The notes under the pieces: model-generated
The model's database searches: none
Seen by the model: the letters and a program-made list of their open reading frames with translations, nothing else
Told to the model about the DNA's origin: nothing
NCBI GenBank assembly: GCA_002205965.3
Contig: NADL03000753.1
Coordinates: 1,364,001-1,428,000, forward strand
Direction: 5' to 3'
From: Kappaphycus alvarezii
Lineage: Eukaryota > Rhodophyta > Florideophyceae > Gigartinales > Solieriaceae
DNA: 64,000 nucleotides
Made by a program: the position numbers and the translations under genes
In this document: positions 56,880-64,000 of the stretch, in pieces
How positions within the stretch are numbered: position 1 is the stretch's first letter
Layout of the letters: each line of letters begins with the position of its first letter

Positions 56880-58943
56880 AAGGATGCTCTTTAGGACACT
56901 TCCAGAAAGCATCCCACAGGCATCAAACAGTTCGACCTCTGCACGGACACAATCTTTTCGCCGACATCGCGGGGACTTTCCAAAGACCCAAAAGGACAAC
57001 ACTGCTTCCTCACAGTGACGGAAATACACAGCATAACGACAAACGTACAGTTGTTGTGCCAAAGAAAGGATGCCGATGACGCTCTGCCTAACACGGTCGC
57101 CGAGATTTACAGACACTTCGGTACGACGGCCCCCGAATGCGCTGTGACAACGCGAGTGAGTTACTCGTACGTCTCTACATCTATCAGTTCGATATGTCTG
57201 ACTGAGCACTCTATCGCCCACTCAGTCCAAAAACGGGACAATTACTCCCGGAACGCATCTGCAACTATGGCCCGTCTAATCCCAAGTATGATCTGCAAAG
57301 ACTGTATCATCATTCGATACCCCCTCCAAAGAGACACAACGCAAGGGTAAATGAACACTATTTCATCCCCACCACAGAGCACACAACGAACACAGGGGAA
57401 TCCTCTGCCTTGCAGAAGGGCATCCGCCGACCGTTATTACCTCTCGCCATCCCCCTCTCACAATCCAAGAGGCCTGCTCTCGCCTAGACTCAGTACACTG
57501 ACAGTAGGCCTACGAAACAGAAGGGGCCATGCACGGCGAATTTGCAAACTTCCGAACAGTGCCGTGCGGAACCATACCTTACGACGCGAAGGTATACAAA
57601 GCTGTCCTCACCTTCTCTTTCCAGTACGACGCAGATGGGGCAATTAAGGGTCACAAGGCCCGCTTTAATTACCCGGAACATCTCCAAACACCTGAAAAAA
57701 ACTTCGACCCCTCTTCTTTTGCGGTTACACTGTCGACAGAGACGCAATGCGCATACTACTATCCATGGTAGTCCGAAAAAATATGACAGTAAGGTACTTG
57801 CATCTCAAAAATGCGTTCCTACACGAACTAGACCAGGTATCTACCCCACTGTTCCTCAAGACCATGCTATCCGTGCAACCAGCGCTACCGGATACCACTA
57901 CCATCGCCTAAGTTGTTCAAAACATGCACGGTGCCTACTTGACAGGACGACATACTCCTATGCACACGCCTTTGTCATGATTCGGTATCTCGTTTACTCG
58001 AATCGTCACGACGTGGCATTTATTGCAAGCCGACTTGCACTGCCAACTACTATCCATGGTAGTCCGAAAAAAATGACAGTAAGGTACTTGCATCTCAAAA
58101 ATGCGTTCCTACACGAACTAGACCAGGTATCTACCCCACTGTTCCTCAAGACCATGCTATCCGTGCAACCAGCGCTACCGGATACCACTACCATCGCCTA
58201 AGTTGTTCAAAAAAATGCATGGTGCCTACTTGACAGGACGACATACTCCTATGCACACGCCTTTGTCATGATTCGGTATCTCGTTTACTCGAATCGTCAT
58301 GACGTGGCATTTATTGCAAGCCGACTTGCACTGCCAACTAGCGCAACCAGTGCTGCGACACTGGAAAGTCCTCAAATAAGTGGCAAAGTACATACAGAGC
58401 CCAAAAAAGCATGTAATCCTGTACATAACAAGCATGGACAAACACAAGAGCCAGTCCTACCCTCACTTCGCAGCGTGTAAGGACCCCAGGGAGTACACCT
58501 ACGGCAACCTGGCCTACTAAGCGGGAAACATCATCTCCAGGTGTTCAAGATGGACGCAAATAGTACTAAAAATCACGTGAGAAGACTAGTACATCACTGT
58601 TAGCCACGCGGTGCTGCAAACCCGATGGCTGCGATCCTTGCTCGGAAAGCTTCAAGCCGCCGCCACTACACCAACATCTCATGAGATGGAGAACCATGCT
58701 ACGCGGTCAATCGCTGAGTCCCAATCCCATGCTGAGCGCAGCAAGTACATAGACTTACGCTACCGTCACTTTTCGTATGCCGCTAACAGCGGGAAAATCA
58801 CCATTGTTCATACTCCGTCCACGCTTCGAAAAGCAGACCACCTCACCAAACCCCTATTACCGGCAACGTTCCTACGCTATCGCGCCAAGCTGTGCTTGAC
58901 ACCGGCCAACCAGCCCGTAACCTCGGCTGTAAAATTACCATAA
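56880..58943 (+). pseudogene. copia 4 pol remnant
   Basis: Integrase: NLFADIAGTFQRPKRTTLLP (about 56,955-57,015) and RCDNASELLVRLYIYQF (about 57,145). RT: FANFRTVPCGTIPYDAKVYK (about 57,540-57,600), DADGAIKGHKARFNYPEHLQ, then VRKNMTVRYLHLKNAFLHEL (about 57,772-57,830) at the end of the finger region. RNase H: AESQSHAERSKYIDLRYRHF (about 58,720-58,775) and PSTLRKADHLTKPLLPATFL. The palm (Y-x-D-D) is missing; the 291-bp duplication lies in its place. Confidence 0.6.
57757..58339 (+). repeat. Two-copy 291-bp tandem duplication inside copia 4
   Basis: ATCCATGGTAGTCCGAAAAA occurs at 57,761 and 58,052, and the sequence stays nearly identical to CACTGCCAACTA at the end of each copy. Few differences: an extra TA/A in the homopolymer and small changes near the middle. 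Much younger than the host element. Confidence 0.85.
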
Positions 58944-59289
58944 CACCACAATTATATCGGGTGGTTGCCAGTTTCGTATGAAATCTGTAGAGATATCATA
59001 GTAGCTTACAGTACGTACCTTAATTTCCTATATGAAGCTCCGTCCACCAGCGGGTACGCCCGAAGCGGCAGTAGAGAAGAAAAGGAGTAAATTCTCATTA
59101 AATTCAGTACTGTGTCTCTTACTTGGTTTCTATGACCAGAACGGTACTAATAATTGTAAAAATGTCAGTCCTGAATTGAGCTCTGCGACTGAATCTGTAA
59201 ATTGTAATAATATTCGAATTTACAAACAAGACTACCAAAACTACTCATCGAGAAATTGCAATAAAGTAAAGAGGAGCTTTTGATTGTGT

Positions 59290-60270
59290 TGGCGGGATTC
59301 CGCCGTCAACGCAATGCACAGGGATTCTTGGAAGAGGCTTGTTCGGGATGACTATTTTTTTATACTTCCCAGTCTCCCGGGATTATGGATTTCCGTGGGC
59401 TCTTTAAGCAAGTGTACTTCATTGCGGAATTTTGAAGAGGATTACCCCAAAGAATAAAATAGTAAAAGTTGATATTTAGCAAAAAAGAGGCCTCCGCAAG
59501 GCTTCGCAGTATAAGTTGAGATAATTTGTGTCTAAGGGGCTTCGTCTCTTCTTCATGAAAGGATAAAAATGTTTCTTCCAAGAGAAGTCCTAGATACAGC
59601 AAGTATATACTATAAAGTGCCCAATCAACGTATTTTTTTACAATGTAAGATTTGATACCTCAAGAGGGGGCTATTTACGCTAAAAAGGAGGATTTAAAGG
59701 CGTAATACACAAGAAACGACGGTCATAACTCTGCGCTGATGAGAAAAGAAATCCACACAGCAGTAAGTAGCGTTTCAGCGGCTTTGAAGAAGGTAGTAAA
59801 ACTTACTTGGAAATTCAGAAGGATGGTGGAGCTACATTTAAATCAGCCTGAGAATGAAAAGCGAGATGATTGAGAAATGGCAGAGATAATCACGATATAT
59901 TATAAAGAAGTGACATTGTTAGTAAAATATGCAGCTGGTCATGATATACTGTAAGGAAAGTGACATTGTTGGTAAAAATTGCAGCTTCTTCCTAAAAGAT
60001 TGATTTGATCTGCTTCCCTGAAAATGGAGGAGAACAGCATCCCAGAGAGTGTGGGCCGAATGTTTCCTATGGTTATATTATCGAAGTCTCGGAAAAGGTT
60101 TCTTCGCTTTCCAGGTGTGGAGCGGGAGATAATACCATTATTTCAAGGGAAATATTTGCTTGCAGATACTGAAAGCTACAAATAAGCCTTACAGATATCA
60201 TATTTCTTCTGAAGTTATAAGCAGTGCCGATAACACTTTAAATTTACTGATTTTCTAAGTAGTTGTTGCG
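59290..60270. other. AT-rich interval, no recognised gene
   Basis: No gene recognised. It contains a short repeated phrase around 59,893-59,985 (AAAGTGACATTGTT-GTAAAA-T-TGCAGCT twice, about 60 bp apart). Confidence 0.5.
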
Positions 60271-60279
60271 ACCCGACAG

Positions 60280-61090
60280 CAAAGTGGCTCTGACAAAGCA
60301 ACGACTTCGAACTCTCTATGGCCCACCTCGCATTCTGATTCGGAGATTTGGGGACGCTTTAGCCGCCATACCTACACGGGGACACCCGCCGCAGCCTTGT
60401 TCACCGCCCATTCGTCCGCTGTCAGCTGCGTGTCCGACACAATGTGTTCCGTCATGCTCGTCGCGACCTAGGAGTCCGCTTCTTCGACGCCACTGCGCCC
60501 CTGCTTTGCGTGGAGCACATTACGTTACTGAAAGACCTTGAAAATCACGCGTTTGACCTTTGAAATAACGGAATTGGATGGAAAAATCTCCACAAAGCTG
60601 TGTTTACCGCCTACTTGTTGAGGAATTATTTTCCGCCACTGGACTTGCCGTGAAATTTTAGGTTCTGCACCTTCTATCCGGACTGAATGCACGTCCAGCT
60701 GTAGTTCTTGTTACGATTCACCATGTTAGACGCAACACGCTGCCCATCCTCCCATTGGCATACGATTTTACGGTCTTCTACACCTTCCAGAAGAATACTG
60801 CGCTCATGGGAGCGAAGACTGCAGGGGTAGCGGCACTGGCAGCAGAAGAACGTGGGTCGGCTGGACATTTGTGCGCCTAGAGTTCGACTCGTTAGGATAA
60901 GAATCCGAGACATCAGCCAGGTTCATCAATAAGCACGCTGCTAATACCTCTATGCGCAGCTGCTGCTGTCCTGGGAGAGTGAAATGTCGCCTGCACCATA
61001 AATCAAGCTTTGCAATCTGGTCCACATGTGCCGCCTCAATATTTTGCCGCACCCCGCAGCACGCAAGTTTTTGCCACCCAATAGACACCT
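60280..61090 (+). pseudogene. Second reverse-transcriptase C-terminus (zinc finger and nuclease-like domain), degenerate
   Basis: Plus-strand counterpart of 818-1,850. Blocks in order: VFRHARRDLGVRFFDATAPL (about 60,440-60,500; compare FDDAAPL in the other copy), LLSGLNARPAVVLV (about 60,672), LPLAYDFTVFYTFQKNT (about 60,752), AGVAALAAEER. The R-P-x-x-x-L and Y-D-x-T-V motifs align with RPTDIL and YDLTV there, but the first Asp is replaced by Val. The palm and upstream RT are absent. Confidence 0.55.
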
Positions 61091-61099
61091 AGTGGAGCC

Positions 61100-61740
61100 C
61101 AAATGACCTGAACGTTGTACCTACAAAACTACGGGTAAAAATAAATACATATATTATAAATTCGTAGAATGTTGGTTCTTTCAATCACACAAACTCAGTT
61201 CAAACTTTAAATAAGGTATAGTGCACATAATTGATAGAGTGAAACAAATATGTGGCCCGCCAAAGCCTAAAAGTGACTTTGATTCGAGTCCAATGCAACT
61301 TTTCCATGTAGTTACCGAAGAGCAAGGGATGGAATGCGCGATCAAGTCTACACAACTTTCCGAATTTTCTTCGGACGTGGGCATACCAAGGAGAATATTT
61401 AGTCTGCTTTGGGATCGCCTGGATATTTTCAAATATCTTGGAACGATTGTAGATGTACACCAAAAATACCCCTCAAACCCAGTTTGGAGCACATTTGTTG
61501 TGATTGGGTACGGTCCCCTAGGGAGGAAGAAAAAGCCAAGTCTACGGAGTGGCGTAAAGATATTGGAATTGTAGCGCGGAAAATATACTCGTGGGCTAAC
61601 AATAATACATTAGTAGGAAAAAAGACTCAAAAATGCTGGTAACATCGGCCTGAATGGTATATGTCACAGAATCTCATTCCAGAGAAGATCTTTTCGGTTT
61701 TCGAACGTAAATGTTGGTTTTAACAAGTCCTTGTACATCC
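61100..61740. other. Unassigned interval
   Basis: A 117-residue open frame (61,221-61,574 +) and a second frame with SLEHICCDWVRSPREEEK (about 61,480) are present. The latter faintly resembles the Cys/His region of non-LTR reverse transcriptases, but I cannot assign it. Confidence 0.3.
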
Positions 61741-61749
61741 ATTTTTAAG

Positions 61750-62720
61750 CCAGTGACTGCAGTCCGTACAGTACTGGGTTTATATCAATGAAGTAGCCCT
61801 CCAATGGGGTTGAACCCTCGTAGTATTTTTCAAGAGGCTGTTAATAATATCATTGGAGGTGAAATGAATAAATACATATTTATTTTCCTAAACGATACGA
61901 GCATCGGATCCAGCACTGAGTAAAAGATTTAGATTATCTATGAGCTATCTTGGATATCCTTCTTCAGGCAAAAGCGAGACTTTACCCATCAACATGGTCG
62001 TTTTTGCGTTCGAAATGCCAGATCTGGGCCATTTAGTGGACAGTGATGGGTTGATACCCTCAGAAAAGCACTTTAAGACTATCAAAAAGGTAATCAACCC
62101 GAAAAACTGGGATCAATTTATGACATCCCTTGCATTCGTGAGCAGTTTCGCGGTCTTTTTCAACAAGTGCAGTTAAGGCTGATTCAATCTATGAGGTGTT
62201 GCAAGTTACTGAATAAACAAAGAACTACCAGCATGGAGAACAACTCTTACTATCAAATTGGACTACTAGGCCCACATATGATCTGCACAGGGCTTGGGGA
62301 CAGAGTTTAACCAGTCCCTGAGCGATCCAAAAGTTTCAACTGCCCCGATTGGCCAAGATCTGAAAAGTGTAATGACCTATTCTATCTCGTGTGGAACTAT
62401 ACGGGAGGTTTAAGTCGGAAAAGAAGACTTTATGGCGCCTCATTTCGTTTATAGCATAATTCTGCTTAAGTTAAAATTACTATAAGCTCAAGGAAAGGGG
62501 ATGTCTGGCTATTGTTCATGCCTTCCAAAAAATCTGCACTACCTTCACGGAGAGTATTTCACAATAGTATCAAGCCATCCATCTACAAAATTGCTATCAA
62601 AACTGAAGAATACTATAAGGAAGTTGATTAGATGGATATTCTCAATTCAGGATTTAGAGTTCAAGATAGATCATCAAAAAGGATCTGAATTTGTGGGTGC
62701 AGATATACTCAGCTAAGATG
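61750..62720 (+). pseudogene. Ty3/gypsy element 3 remnant (RT and RNase H)
   Basis: RT: GLNPRSIFQEAVNNIIGG, then NKYIFIFLNDTSI (about 61,865-61,905), where Y-x-D-D is FLND. Thumb: DLGHLVDSDGLIPSEKHFKT and NPKNWDQFMTSLAFVSSF (about 62,020-62,145). RNase H: GCLAIVHAFQKI, then YLHGEYFTIVSSHPSTKLLS, LEFKIDHQKGSEFVGADILS ending at 62,716. Multiple frame changes and stops. Confidence 0.65.
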
Positions 62721-64000
62721 CGGTACCAAACCTTTTATAGCGCCGCGACTATGCTGAAATCGACTCTACTAGCTTGTAAATAGCTGTGGAGGAAGACGTT
62801 AAAAAGGAATATTCGTGACGTGCTGAGGGATCATCGGGGGAGTCACGGGAAATGGATTTAGAAAGGTGCCAACCAGATATACATATAATCAAAGAGGCGC
62901 TTATTTGCGATTTTGAAGACACTAAAGCGTAAGAAAAATCAGTGGTAAATTATTTATAGATGAAAACGACATATTTCGGTACTGAAGAAGAGAAAAGCTC
63001 CATTTTGGTAGTCAAGGCAGTGAAGAAAATATTTTAAAGTAGATCCAAGTTAAAAAGCTAAAAGTCATTACTTCTTGCTTAGAAGGATTTACAGCCAATA
63101 TGGTCAGCGGATATCTACATATATGTTATTTACTTCATTGGTTGTATAGGAAAATTATGTCCAAAGAGAAACCCGCGTTTTTGCTGGAATTGTCTTCCCC
63201 TAACTGTGAACTTGCGAAAAAGTACAGCGAAGCAGCTTTCGTTGGTACTAGTATATCCCAAACTTAGATTTCAATAAATCGCTCGCGACATCGACAGAAT
63301 CACTCCCCGTATAGAAGGTTCTAATCTCAAGAACTTGGATTTCGTAGAACTTTTCTTCACGTGATACATCATGGTCAATTATACCTCTAATGAGCGTCTA
63401 TGAACCATTGTTCAGGTTTTCAGTGACTATTGGATCTCGATATTTGGTCATATGGAGACTATTCCCTCTAGTAGAGGGCTAAATTTAATATGATGAGTCG
63501 TTTGGAATCTTGAAGGTATTCAAGGCATCAACAGGATGCAGACCTGTTACTTCAGGCTGCAGTTAAATGCAATGGTTGAAAAATGAAACCTAAAACTTAT
63601 CTTAGACCTTACACGCTTCAGGGCAGTGGGAAAGTTTGAACAGAGTGACCAAGAGATCTTCCGGTTTCTTCTGATGTAACTTAGGCTGTCGGAGAGCCAC
63701 AGGGACGAAAGCTCCCAAGGCAATAGTCGGCGTTGAAGCTTTTCAAATGTGGGGTGGGGTTGTTGCTGTATGGTTCGATGAAGATCCGGTTAGTCTTTCA
63801 AGATGCTTAGAGATTCTTTATCATAAGTTATACTTCAGAGGACTTTATTAAAGATAATTCTCAGAGAAATAATAGGGTAGCAATGTAGACATAATAGATG
63901 TCAGGGAAGGAGATCGAGTCTTGGCATGATCTACCGCACAGAGTCAATCCGATTGTTACAAAGTCATCAAGCCATGGAAGAGACATCAAGGCGGAATTAT
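62721..64000 (+). other. AT-rich tail, possibly integrase half of gypsy 3
   Basis: Short, broken frames only (for example around 63,060-63,240). Position suggests the remains of the integrase of gypsy 3, but I see no zinc finger or D,D,E motif that would prove it. Confidence 0.25.

Larger units (their letters stand above)
54946..59280 (+). mobile_element. Ty1/copia element 4, old and degenerate
   Basis: Flanking regions at about 54,946-55,140 and 58,945-59,110 share alignable blocks (ATCATA-TA-CT-ACAG and GCGGGTACG...GGAGTAA) and are probably eroded LTRs; their limits are not certain. Inside, copia gag, integrase, RT and RNase H are readable on the plus strand in many frames. The RT palm motif is lost and a 291-bp segment is duplicated in tandem. 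Confidence 0.55.

Overview
The window is nuclear DNA of a microbial eukaryote, probably a fungus-like organism (chytrid or oomycete grade). I cannot fix the lineage from sequence alone. The evidence is a mitochondrial 2-oxoglutarate dehydrogenase gene with a targeting presequence, a short GT-AG intron with a CTAAT branch site, Ty1/copia and Ty3/gypsy retrotransposons (one with a chromodomain), PIF/Harbinger DNA transposons, and no bacterial operons or ribosome binding sites.

Layout. Positions 1-7,400 are gene-rich: an unrecognised gene leaving the left edge, a dead reverse-transcriptase C-terminus, a small spliced gene, the OGDH gene (-) and another unrecognised gene (-). Positions 7,551-23,630 are a tandem array of exactly 16 units of about 1,010 bp. 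Everything to the right is transposon-derived: a Ty3/gypsy element (24,628-30,130, -), a degenerate copia (30,911-41,824, -) holding a younger copia inside it (36,011-40,765, -), a third copia lacking its reverse transcriptase core (42,020-45,760, +), a PIF/Harbinger element split by a chromodomain gypsy (45,949-51,699, +), a fourth copia (about 54,950-59,280, +), a second reverse-transcriptase C-terminus (60,280-61,090, +) and a decayed gypsy (61,750 to about 62,720 and possibly the right edge, +).

Main finding. The 16-unit array is a macrosatellite made from a PIF/Harbinger transposon. Each unit holds the 3' part of a DDE_Tnp_4 transposase (+), a GC-rich intergenic stretch with two small hairpins, and the coiled-coil tail of the partner Myb/SANT-like gene (-). 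At the right edge the Myb-like reading frame runs without a break from unique DNA into the last unit. At the left edge unique DNA continues the transposase frame into the first unit. The array therefore sits at its birthplace and grew by duplication of a segment spanning the convergent 3' ends of the two transposon genes. A second, diverged Harbinger copy at 45,780-53,010 has the same convergent arrangement and is itself interrupted by a gypsy element with a perfect CTGGG target-site duplication.

Sequence quality. Units near the left end differ from the consensus almost only by single-base deletions (units 1-4 are 992-999 bp, later ones mostly 1,005-1,011). OGDH is also broken by many single-base shifts while its protein sequence is well conserved. 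Uncorrected long-read consensus errors in the left part of the window are the simplest reading, so frameshifts there should not be taken as pseudogenisation without checking.
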